A stretch of DNA of 64,000 bases from the NCBI GenBank assembly GCA_965250105.1, contig OZ252290.1:1364001-1428000 (forward strand), written 5' to 3'. How positions within the stretch are numbered: the stretch's first letter is position 1; the number at the start of each line of letters is the position of its first letter. The notes under the pieces are model-generated. The model did no database searches and was not told the origin of the DNA. It saw only the letters and a program-made list of their open reading frames with translations. The translations under genes and the position numbers were made by a program. The stretch is from JBCBSK01 sp965250105. GTDB taxonomy: Bacteria; Pseudomonadota; Alphaproteobacteria; Rhizobiales; Tepidamorphaceae. This document shows positions 56,834 through 64,000 of the stretch, piece by piece.

Positions 56834-56842
56834 GTTGACATA
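56822..56842. promoter_or_regulatory. Palindromic operator over the petP-like start codon
   Basis: TATGTCA (56822-56828), seven bases, TGACATA (56836-56842) is a perfect inverted repeat centred on the MarR start codon at 56831-56833. MarR proteins bind such sites, so binding here would block transcription or translation initiation of its own operon. Confidence 0.55.
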
Positions 56843-57196
56843 TTTTTTTGCATTTGTTACGCGTCATCCTGCCGGCGCGAAATATATGAACGATTTGGCG
56901 CCGCCGCACGAACATATCCTGTCGATCCGTGTTTCCGGGCGTTCCATGATCGCGACCCGGGTCCGGTTCAAGCGCCGCGCCGCGGTGCGCAGAATAGCCG
57001 GTTGTGCGGTGATTGGGAAAGTCCGTGGCGGGAGATGGCCGGGCCGAGGTGGCCATGATCGTCCGCCCGCGCACGGTGTCGCGTTGAATGGCGGGTCCGG
57101 CGTCGGAGATCGGCGGACGGCCGGGCCGGCGGTTGGACTACGGTTGAGACTGGACGTCGAAACTGGAATTCGAGATCGGAAGTTGAGGATTGTGTG

Positions 57197-58105
57197 ATGG
57201 CCGGGATGTCTTTCGACCAGCGGGATGGCGAAATCTGGATGGACGGCGCGTTCGTGCCCTGGACCGAGGCGCGGCTGCATGTATTGAGCCATGGCCTGCA
57301 CTACGGCAGCGCGGTGTTCGAGGGCGAGCGCGCCTATGGCGGCGAGATCTTCGAACTCGAGGCGCATACCACCCGGCTGCATGACTCGGCCCGCCTGCTC
57401 GGCTTCGAGATCCCCTATTCGGAAGAGACGATCAACGCGGTCTGCCGCGAGCTTCTCGTGCGCAACAAGCTGACCAATGCCTATGTCCGCCCGGTCGCCT
57501 GGCGCGGCAGCGAGATGATGGGTGTGTCGGCGCAGCAGAACACCATCCATTGCGCCATCGCGGTGTGGGACTGGCCGTCCTATTTCGATCCCGAGGAGCG
57601 GCTCAAGGGTATCCGGCTCGACATGGCCGAGTATCGTCGGCCCGACCCGCGCACCGCGCCCTGCAAGTCGAAGGCAGCCGGTCTCTACATGATCTGCACG
57701 ATGTCGAAACATGCCGCCGAGGCCAAGGGCTATGCCGATGCACTGATGCTAGACTGGCGCGGCTATATCGCAGAGGCCACCGGCGCCAATGTCTTCTTCG
57801 TGCGCGACGGCGTGATCCACACGCCCCTGCCGGACTGCTTCCTCGACGGCATCACCCGGCGCGCGGTCATCGACCTCGCCCGCCGGCGCGGCATCGAGGT
57901 CGTCGAACGCCACATCGTGCCGGAGGAAATGGCGCATTTCAGCGAATGCTTCATCACCGGCACGGCGGCCGAGGTGACGCCTGTGTCGGAGATCGGCGCC
58001 TATCGCTTCACGCCGGGGCAGATCTCGCAACAGATGTTCCAGGACTATATGGACGCCGTGCAACCGGCCGCCGAACAGGTGCAGATGGCCGCCAGCCTGG
58101 GCTGA
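57197..58105 (+). CDS. ilvE: Branched-chain amino acid aminotransferase
   Basis: A 302-residue class IV PLP aminotransferase converting branched-chain 2-oxo acids and glutamate to Leu, Ile and Val. Segments seen are LSHGLHYGSAVFEGERAYGG, NAYVRPVAWRG, the lysine in APCKSKAAGLYM, GYIAEATGANVFFV and FITGTAAEVTPV. GAGG lies 8 bases before the ATG at 57197; a GTG one codon upstream is possible. It is a monocistronic gene that converges with moaE. About 360 bp before it (to the petP start) hold the divergent promoters and no gene. Confidence 0.94.
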   Translation: MAGMSFDQRDGEIWMDGAFVPWTEARLHVLSHGLHYGSAVFEGERAYGGEIFELEAHTTRLHDSARLLGFEIPYSEETINAVCRELLVRNKLTNAYVRPVAWRGSEMMGVSAQQNTIHCAIAVWDWPSYFDPEERLKGIRLDMAEYRRPDPRTAPCKSKAAGLYMICTMSKHAAEAKGYADALMLDWRGYIAEATGANVFFVRDGVIHTPLPDCFLDGITRRAVIDLARRRGIEVVERHIVPEEMAHFSECFITGTAAEVTPVSEIGAYRFTPGQISQQMFQDYMDAVQPAAEQVQMAASLG

Positions 58106-58156
58106 CCCGGCCTTGCGCCGATAGCCCGTGCGGTAAGGATAGGTTGGATCCGGAAG

Positions 58157-58639
58157 TCAGTCGGTCGCGGGCCTGACGGCAGGCTCGGCCGTCCAGCGTT
58201 CGGCCGCCCGGTCGTCCCGCTCCGCCGCCGCGACCCAGCCGCCTTCGGTCCCGTCGGCATGGTGCTCCTTCTTCCAGAAGGGTGCTCGGGTCTTGAGATA
58301 GTCCATCAGGAATTCGGCCGCCTGGAAAGCCGCCTCGCGATGGCGCGAGGCGGCGACCACCAGAACGATCCGCGCGCCCGGCGCGATCCGCCCGTGACGG
58401 TGGATGACCGTGAGGCCGGTCAGCGGCCAGCGCGTTTCCGCCTCCACCGCGACACGGCCGATCTCGGCCTCCGCCATGCCCGGATAGTGTTCGAGTTCGA
58501 GCGCGGCGAGCCGCCCCGCCTCGTCGCGGCACAGGCCGGTGAAGGTCGCCACCGCGCCGATATCGGTGCGCCCATCGGTCAGCCGCGCGATCTCGGCATC
58601 GAGGTCGAAATCCTCCGCCTGAACCGCGACGCGCGCCAC
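58157..58639 (-). CDS. moaE: Molybdopterin synthase catalytic subunit
   Basis: Large subunit of molybdopterin synthase, which inserts two sulfurs into precursor Z using MoaD thiocarboxylate. The 160-residue protein has GAVATFTGLCRDEAG, LELEHYPGMAEAEI, HRHGRIAPG and the lysine-containing TRAPFWKKEHHADG. A GTG start at 58639 has GGGAGG upstream and lies 3 bases after the moaD stop region; the frame opens further but without homology. Confidence 0.94.
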   Translation of the reverse strand: MARVAVQAEDFDLDAEIARLTDGRTDIGAVATFTGLCRDEAGRLAALELEHYPGMAEAEIGRVAVEAETRWPLTGLTVIHRHGRIAPGARIVLVVAASRHREAAFQAAEFLMDYLKTRAPFWKKEHHADGTEGGWVAAAERDDRAAERWTAEPAVRPATD

Positions 58640-58641
58640 GC

Positions 58642-58902
58642 TCAGCCTCCCGTCATCGGCGGGAAGAAGGCGATCTCGCGGGCATCGGCGATCGCGGCAT
58701 CGCGTTCGGCATGGACCTGGTCCACGGCGACGCGGACCAGTTCGTCGGTCTCGAAGGCGTGCTCGAATTCTGGCCCGCGCGTCTTCAGCCAAGCGATCAG
58801 CCCGGCGATGTCGACGACATCGGCGGGCAGGTCGACTTGCTCCTCGGGCAGGCCGGTCCGCTCGCGCAGCCAGGCGAAATAGCGCAATGTGACCTGTGCC
58901 AT
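58642..58902 (-). CDS. moaD: Molybdopterin synthase sulfur carrier subunit
   Basis: An 86-residue ubiquitin-like protein ending in the required Gly-Gly (FPPMTGG), which becomes a thiocarboxylate. The ATG at 58902 (MAQVTLRYFAWLRERTG) is the family start; a longer frame to 58923 adds seven residues. It lies between pgsA and moaE in one minus-strand unit. Confidence 0.94.
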   Translation of the reverse strand: MAQVTLRYFAWLRERTGLPEEQVDLPADVVDIAGLIAWLKTRGPEFEHAFETDELVRVAVDQVHAERDAAIADAREIAFFPPMTGG

Positions 58903-58928
58903 GGCCGGTTCTCCCGCTCGCAAAGGGG

Positions 58929-59519
58929 TCAGGCGTCGACCCGGCCGAGATGACCGATCCCGGCGCGAAAATATTCGACACCTGTATAAAGGGTTAGAAC
59001 GGCCGAAATCCAGAGGGCGGCGAGCGCGGCCAGCACCATGCCCGGCGCCAGCATTTCAAGCGCCGGCGCGATGATCAGCGCACCGATCGCGACGAGTTGC
59101 AGCGTCGTCTTCCATTTCGCGAGCCAGGTCACCGGCACGCTGACCTGAAGGCCCGCGAGATACTCGCGCAGGCCCGACACGAGGATCTCGCGGCACAGGA
59201 TGATCAGGGCGGCGGCGATGGCCCAGCCCGAAATCGTGCCGACAGCGGCGAGCGCGAACAGAGTCCCCGCCACGACGAGCTTGTCGGCGATCGGATCGAG
59301 CATCGCGCCGAGCGCCGATTGCTGCTTGTAGCGGCGCGCCATCCAGCCATCGAGATAGTCGGTGACGGCGGCGGCGACGAACAAGACGAACGCGATCCAC
59401 GACCCGGCCGCGCCGTCCATCACGATCGCCGCGACGATGACGGGCACGGCCGCGATGCGGCCATAGGTCAAGAGGTTCGGGAGCGACAGCGCGTCGCGCT
59501 TCAGGACATCCGGTGCCAT
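58929..59519 (-). CDS. pgsA: CDP-diacylglycerol--glycerol-3-phosphate 3-phosphatidyltransferase
   Basis: A 196-residue inner-membrane enzyme of phosphatidylglycerol synthesis. The CDP-alcohol phosphotransferase motif runs DYLDGWMARRYKQ ... GAMLDPIADK near residues 54-81, with about five membrane segments. It follows uvrC and precedes moaD. Confidence 0.95.
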   Translation of the reverse strand: MAPDVLKRDALSLPNLLTYGRIAAVPVIVAAIVMDGAAGSWIAFVLFVAAAVTDYLDGWMARRYKQQSALGAMLDPIADKLVVAGTLFALAAVGTISGWAIAAALIILCREILVSGLREYLAGLQVSVPVTWLAKWKTTLQLVAIGALIIAPALEMLAPGMVLAALAALWISAVLTLYTGVEYFRAGIGHLGRVDA

Positions 59520-59616
59520 GGCCCCGTGTCAGCATGGCCGGGCGGCCGGGTCAACCGGCCGCGAGCGGTTAGGCTTCCAAACCGCCCGGGGTCAATCCGT
59601 TGCGAAGCTCGCGACC

Positions 59617-61632
59617 TCAGCCCGTTTCATGGAAGAAATCATAGACCTTGCGCGCCATGGCCGCCGACACGCCGGGCACCGCTTCGAGATCGGCCAGCCC
59701 GGCGCGGCTAATCGCCTTGGCCGAGCCGAAATGGCGCAGAAGCGCCCGCTTGCGCGCCGGCCCGATGCCGGCGATCTCGTCGAGCGGGTTCCGGGCGATG
59801 TCCTTCTTGCGCCGAGCGCGGTGACTGCCGATGGCGAAGCGATGCGCCTCGTCGCGCAGGCGCTGGATGAAATGCAGCACCGGATCGCGCGGTTCGAGCC
59901 GGAACGGTTCCTTGCCGGGCAGGACGACATGTTCGCGTCCGGCATCCCGGTCATGCCCCTTGGCCACGCCGACCATGACGACATCGTCGCGGATGCCGAG
60001 ATCATCGAGCACGGACAAAGCGGCGGAAAGCTGGCCCTTGCCGCCGTCGATCAGCACGAGATCCGGCCAGGGCGGGGCGTCCTGCGGCGCGGTGGCGGCC
60101 GCCGCCGCGTCGTCGGCCGCGACTGTTTCGGTCGTTTCCGCCGGTTCGGCGTCGCGACTCTCCTTGATCAGCCGCGCGAAACGCCGGGTCAGCACTTCGC
60201 GCATCATGGCGTAGTCATCGCCCGGCGTCAGATCCTCGGACTTGATGTTGAACTTGCGGTACTGGTTCTTCTCGAAGCCGTCGGGCCCGGCGACGATCAT
60301 GCCGCCGACCGCGTTGGTGCCCATGATATGGCTGTTGTCATAGACCTCGATGCGGCGCGGCGGCGTGTCGAGCCCGACGATCTCGGCCAGCGCGGCCAAG
60401 AGCTTGCCCTGGGCCGAGGCTTCGGCGAGATGGCGGCCAAGCGCTTCCTTGGCGTTGGACAGCGCATGATCGGCGAGTTCCCGCTTCTCGCCGCGCCGCG
60501 GCACGGTTACCGCGACCTTGTGGCCCGACCGTGTCGACAGGGCTTCGGCCAGAAGCGCCTGATCGGCGACGGGCTCGGAAATCAGGATGAGCTTGGGACA
60601 CGGCTTGTCGTCATAGAACTGGGCGAGAAAGCTCTCCAGCACCTCGGCCGCCGTCAGCGCCTTGTCGGCGCGCGGGAAGAAGGCGCGGTTGCCCCAGTTC
60701 TGGCCGGCGCGGAAGAAGAACACCTGGATGCAGGTCTGCCCGCCCTCCTGATGCGCGGCGAAGACGTCGGCGTCCTCGATGGTTTTCGGATTGATGCCCT
60801 GATGCGACTGGACATGGCCGAGCGCCTGAAGCCGGTCGCGCAGCAGCGCGGCGCGTTCGAAATCGAGCGCTTCGGCGGCCTCTTCCATCTGCCGCGCGAG
60901 ATCCTCGCGAATGGTCTTGGAGCGACCGGAGAGAAAGGCCGTCGCCTCGTCGACCAGGGCGGCATAATCGTCGAGCCCGATCTCGCCCGTGCAGGGCGCC
61001 GCGCAGCGCTTGATCTGATAGAGAAGGCACGGCCGGGTGCGGCTGTCATAGACGCTGTCGGAGCAGGACCGCAAAAGAAAGGCGCGTTGCAGCGCATTGA
61101 TGGTGCGGTTGACGGCGCCGGCCGACGCGAAGGGGCCGAAATATCGGCCTTCGGTCGCGCGCGCGCCGCGATGCTTCATGATCCGGGACGCCGCGTGGTT
61201 CGCCGTCAGCAGGATATAGGGGAACGACTTGTCGTCCCGCATCAGCACGTTGTAGCGCGGCCTCAGCCGCTTGATCATATTGGCTTCGAGCAGCAGCGCC
61301 TCGGTCTCGGTCTCGGTCGAGACGAATTCCATGGCCTCGGTGTCGAACACCATGCGCGCGATGCGGTGCGGCTGGCCCTGCGGCCGCGTATAGCTCTGCA
61401 CGCGCTTCTTGACGCTGCGCGCCTTGCCGACATAGAGCACCTTCCCCGCCGCATCGAGCATGCGGTAGACGCCGGGTCCGGACGGCGCATGCTTCAGCGC
61501 GGCCGCGACCGCCGCCACGCCCTTGGGAAGCTGTGCGAGACCGTCATCGCCGGCACGATCGGTAAGCGGCGCAGACGGTGACGCTGCCTCGGACGCATCG
61601 GTTACCGCCTTGCTGTCGGGTGAGTCGCTCAT
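59617..61632 (-). CDS. uvrC: Excinuclease ABC subunit C
   Basis: A 671-residue nucleotide-excision repair endonuclease: GIY-YIG domain (about 50-130, GPGVYRMLDAAGKVLYVGKA), the Cys cluster CAAPCTG region, UVR motif (about 230-265), the C-terminal RNase H-like endonuclease domain (DNSHIMGTNAVGGMIV, LVLIDGGKGQLSAAL) and tandem helix-hairpin-helices at the end. An Ala/Glu-rich insert (about 500-530) interrupts the endonuclease domain. Confidence 0.96.
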   Translation of the reverse strand: MSDSPDSKAVTDASEAASPSAPLTDRAGDDGLAQLPKGVAAVAAALKHAPSGPGVYRMLDAAGKVLYVGKARSVKKRVQSYTRPQGQPHRIARMVFDTEAMEFVSTETETEALLLEANMIKRLRPRYNVLMRDDKSFPYILLTANHAASRIMKHRGARATEGRYFGPFASAGAVNRTINALQRAFLLRSCSDSVYDSRTRPCLLYQIKRCAAPCTGEIGLDDYAALVDEATAFLSGRSKTIREDLARQMEEAAEALDFERAALLRDRLQALGHVQSHQGINPKTIEDADVFAAHQEGGQTCIQVFFFRAGQNWGNRAFFPRADKALTAAEVLESFLAQFYDDKPCPKLILISEPVADQALLAEALSTRSGHKVAVTVPRRGEKRELADHALSNAKEALGRHLAEASAQGKLLAALAEIVGLDTPPRRIEVYDNSHIMGTNAVGGMIVAGPDGFEKNQYRKFNIKSEDLTPGDDYAMMREVLTRRFARLIKESRDAEPAETTETVAADDAAAAATAPQDAPPWPDLVLIDGGKGQLSAALSVLDDLGIRDDVVMVGVAKGHDRDAGREHVVLPGKEPFRLEPRDPVLHFIQRLRDEAHRFAIGSHRARRKKDIARNPLDEIAGIGPARKRALLRHFGSAKAISRAGLADLEAVPGVSAAMARKVYDFFHETG

Positions 61633-61699
61633 GGATTAAGGATGGCCCCGCCCGGCATGCGGGTCCAGCACCGTGTCACGGGCTGGGTCAGGCGCTGGG

Positions 61700-62521
61700 T
61701 CACGGGCCGGCCGGCCCGCCGCCGCTGCCGGCCACGTCGGGCGTTTGCCAGGCGAGATGCTGGCCACCGTCGAGCGCGATCATCTGGCCGGTCAGCGACG
61801 GCGTGGCGAGGATGAAGGTCAGCGCCGAGACGAATTCCGATAGCTCCGGGCCACGCCGCAGCGGGACGCTCGTCGCCTCATGGGCGAAGTCCGACGGGTC
61901 CTGATGGATGCTTGGCAGGGTTGGTCCCGGCGCGATGGCGTTGACCCGGATCTTCGGCGCCAGCGCCTGGGCCAGCGTCCGCGTCATCGTCCACAGCACC
62001 GATTTCGACAGGGTATAGGAGAAGAATTGCGGCGTCAGCCGCCAGACCCGCTGGTCGATGATGTTGACGATCGCGCCCTCGGCCGCGTCGGGTAGCTGCG
62101 CGGCGAGATCGCGCGCCAGGAAGGCCGGCGCCTCGGCATGAACCGCGAAATGCCGGTCCCATAGCGCCGGCGTCACGTCGCGCGCCGTGTCGGGCTCGAA
62201 GACCGAGGCATTGTTGACCAGGACACCGACCGGGCCCAACCGCTCGCGCGCCATGGCGACCAGGGATGCCACCGCATCGCGGTCGGTCAGATCCGCCCTG
62301 ACGACCGCCGCTCGGCGCCCTCGCCCGCCTCCGCGGATCTCGGCGGCGACCGCTTCGGCCGCCTCGGCCGATCTGTTGGCATGGATCGCGACGTCGAAAC
62401 CGATCTCCGCCAGTCCAAGCGCCAGCGCTCGGCCGATGCGCCGCCCCGCGCCGGTGACCAGCGCGGTGCGCGGGATCGCATCGGAGATGGCGGCGGTCAT
62501 GGCGTCGTCAGCATTGTCCAT
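61700..62521 (-). CDS. SDR family oxidoreductase (pteridine reductase/FolM-like)
   Basis: A 273-residue short-chain dehydrogenase with the cofactor motif TGAGRRIGRALA, NNAS, and the catalytic Tyr and Lys in FSYTLSKSVLW. The RRIG variation is typical of pteridine reductase/dihydromonapterin reductase-like members, so a folate- or pterin-related substrate is possible. It precedes uvrC, and the two are probably cotranscribed. Confidence 0.85.
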   Translation of the reverse strand: MDNADDAMTAAISDAIPRTALVTGAGRRIGRALALGLAEIGFDVAIHANRSAEAAEAVAAEIRGGGRGRRAAVVRADLTDRDAVASLVAMARERLGPVGVLVNNASVFEPDTARDVTPALWDRHFAVHAEAPAFLARDLAAQLPDAAEGAIVNIIDQRVWRLTPQFFSYTLSKSVLWTMTRTLAQALAPKIRVNAIAPGPTLPSIHQDPSDFAHEATSVPLRRGPELSEFVSALTFILATPSLTGQMIALDGGQHLAWQTPDVAGSGGGPAGP

Positions 62522-62539
62522 CGGCGCCGTCCCCGACCG

Positions 62540-63505
62540 CTACACCAGCGCGGTCAACTCAAGCCGAGCCAGATCCGCCTCGGCCAGCGCCGTCCAGATA
62601 TAGATGGCATAGGCGATGACGAAACCAATGCCGGCGACGCGCCCGATCGGCTGGCGCCACCAGATGAACGGCACGATGAGCAGCGAGGCGCCGAGCATCA
62701 CCCAGAGATCGACGCGCAGGAATTGCGGATCGACGGGCACGGGAGCCACCAGCGCGGTGATGCCCATGATGGCCATGATGTTGAACAGGTTCGACCCGAT
62801 GATGTTGCCGACCGCGATGCCGCTATGGCGCTTGAAGGCGGCGATCAGGGTCGCGGCCAGTTCCGGCAGCGAGGTGCCGATGGCGACGACCGTCAGTCCG
62901 ATCGCCGCGTCGGACACGCCCCAGGCGGCCGCGATATCGCTCGCGCCGTCGACCGTGAAGCGCGCCCCGATCGGCAGCGCGATGACGCCGGCGATGACCA
63001 GCACGACCGCCAGCCAGAGATTGCTGACGCCTTCCTCGCCCGGATCGATCGGCTCGCGGCTGTTGAGCGCGCTGCGCGCCGATTCCGCGAGAAAGATCAG
63101 CAACAGCGTCACCAGGACGAGGCCGTGCCAAACGGTCAGCGGGCCGACGAAACACAGCCCGATGAAGATCAGCGTGACGAGGATCATGAAGCTCGTATTG
63201 CGCCTGACGAAGGGCTGCGCCGTCGGCGTCGCCGCGATCAGCGCCGGCAGGCCGAGCACCAGCAGCACATTGGCCACGTTGGAGCCCACCACATTGCCGA
63301 GCGCGATGCCCGGCGCCCCGCCGAGCGTCGCCGTCAGCGACACGATGAGTTCCGGCGCCGAGGTGCCGAAGGCCACGATGGTCAGGCCGATGATGATGGG
63401 CGAGATGCGGAACCGCTCCGCCAGGCCGACCGCGCCGCGGATCAGCGCATCCCCGCCGATGACGAGAAGGACGAGACCGGCGAGGAGAATGAGATAAGGC
63501 AGCAT
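62540..63505 (-). CDS. Calcium/sodium antiporter family protein (CaCA, YrbG-like)
   Basis: A 321-residue membrane protein with ten or eleven hydrophobic segments and the two inverted alpha repeats GTSAPELIVSLTA ... GNVVGSNVANV and GTSLPELAATLIA ... GNIIGSNLFNI, which form the cation site. The ATG at 63505 (MLPYLILLAG) is the family start; the frame to 63700 is low-complexity. It lies 18 bases before the SDR gene in the same direction. Confidence 0.93.
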   Translation of the reverse strand: MLPYLILLAGLVLLVIGGDALIRGAVGLAERFRISPIIIGLTIVAFGTSAPELIVSLTATLGGAPGIALGNVVGSNVANVLLVLGLPALIAATPTAQPFVRRNTSFMILVTLIFIGLCFVGPLTVWHGLVLVTLLLIFLAESARSALNSREPIDPGEEGVSNLWLAVVLVIAGVIALPIGARFTVDGASDIAAAWGVSDAAIGLTVVAIGTSLPELAATLIAAFKRHSGIAVGNIIGSNLFNIMAIMGITALVAPVPVDPQFLRVDLWVMLGASLLIVPFIWWRQPIGRVAGIGFVIAYAIYIWTALAEADLARLELTALV

Positions 63506-63827
63506 GAATGACTTTCGGCGACGCGGCGGAAGCCGGTGCGGACACTCAGGGATCGGGCGGGTCGACCGCATATAGGACAGCCGCCGCCGCGACAAAAGAG
63601 GCGCGCCGCGATCCGTGTCGCGATCCCGGCCGCCATGGCGCGGTCTCGACGCCCGTCCCGGGCGTTCTGTGGCGCCCGCGCAACATGTGCGATCTGTCAC
63701 ATTCCGAGCACAATTTCGCCCGTAAGTTGCCCATGCTTCATCCGATCTGGCAGGCCAGACGTAGCTGATTACGTTTCTTCATGCCGAGCTGTTCGGCAGC
63801 GTTTCGAGAGACCTTTTGGAGGTTCCA
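63506..63827. other. Intergenic region with the promoter and leader of the porin-like gene
   Basis: No gene is supported. Before the outer-membrane protein start there is a palindrome TCTGGC-AG-GCCAGA (63746-63759) and a small hairpin GCCGA/TCGGC (63783-63797). A Shine-Dalgarno TTTTGGAGG (63813-63821) ends the leader. Confidence 0.5.
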
Positions 63828-64000
63828 ATGACTGCTCGTTTTGTTTCGCGGTTGACCGCGCTGGCGGCCGTGGCGGCCGTCGCCGGTTTTACGGGTAGCG
63901 CTCAAGCTGCCGACATGCCGACTGGCCCGGTGGACTTCGCGCCGCCGCCCGTCGCCGCCTTTGACTGGACCGGCCCCTATCTCGGCATCCATTTCGGCTA
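63828..64000 (+). CDS. Outer-membrane beta-barrel protein, Omp25/31-like (5' part, runs off the window)
   Basis: The first 57 codons are present. A signal peptide (MTARFVSRLTALAAVAAVAG to about AQAAD) is followed by a Pro-rich spacer (PVDFAPPPVAA) and FDWTGPYLGIHFG, the beginning of the eight-strand barrel of Rhizobiales Omp25/Omp31-type porin-family proteins. GGAGG lies 7 bases before the ATG. The rest lies beyond the right edge. Confidence 0.85.
   Translation, partial: MTARFVSRLTALAAVAAVAGFTGSAQAADMPTGPVDFAPPPVAAFDWTGPYLGIHFG

Overview
The window comes from a GC-rich alphaproteobacterium, most likely a member of the Hyphomicrobiales (Rhizobiales). This is inferred from the gene neighbourhood ubiK / lgt-midA-pgeF, a PetP-PetR-kinase module, a TTAA-N7-TTAA CtrA-type box, a RIME-like palindromic repeat, an Omp25/31-type porin start at the right edge and an RNA-thermometer-like leader on hsp20. 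No rRNA, tRNA, CRISPR array, transposase or phage gene was recognised.

Left part (1-15.6 kb): hsp20 with a ROSE-like leader; a threonine aldolase; a complete bufferin copper locus (bufA1-bufB-bufC-doxX, minus strand); gltB-gltD for ammonium assimilation; and a second copper locus (DUF2946-like protein, MbnP, di-heme MbnH, PCuAC-type chaperone). Two unrelated copper-handling systems therefore lie within 13 kb.

Middle (15.6-41.5 kb): this section is bracketed by two autotransporter genes in opposite orientation. Their passengers differ, but a 1,103-bp barrel-coding segment is almost identical (two mismatches found), and both carry a diverged 180-bp element 84-88 bp before the start codon. Between them lie two blocks. 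The first is a long minus-strand iron operon: small Cys-containing secreted protein, DUF4198 protein, FeoA, FeoB, FeoB-associated Cys-rich peptide, ABC ATPase, permease, DUF4857-like protein and a CrtI/retinol-saturase-like FAD enzyme. It is headed by a strikingly AT-rich control region. The second is a complete aromatic-acid module: IclR regulator and acyl-CoA thioesterase on one side; FAD hydroxylase, aryl-CoA ligase, gentisate dioxygenase, fumarylpyruvate hydrolase, maleylpyruvate isomerase and a TAXI-TRAP transporter on the other. It fits uptake of salicylate (or a related hydroxybenzoate), activation to the CoA thioester, hydroxylation to gentisyl-CoA, release of gentisate and ring cleavage to pyruvate and fumarate.

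Right part (41.5-64 kb): mostly chromosomal housekeeping: MarC, a chemotaxis receptor, prs, a lipoprotein, an M24 peptidase homologue lacking typical metal ligands, pgeF, midA, lgt, ubiK, a YbjN protein behind a CtrA-type box, proC, a TetR regulator, csaA, an EnvZ-like kinase with its response regulator and a MarR/PetP regulator, a branched-chain aminotransferase, moaE, moaD, pgsA, uvrC, an SDR enzyme, a Ca2+/Na+ antiporter-type protein, and the 5' end of an outer-membrane beta-barrel gene.

The best candidates for undescribed biology are the Feo operon extended by an ABC transporter, DUF4857 protein and FAD oxidoreductase, and the paired autotransporters with a shared barrel and shared upstream element. 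All assignments rest on reading the sequence and recalling family features; no database search was run.
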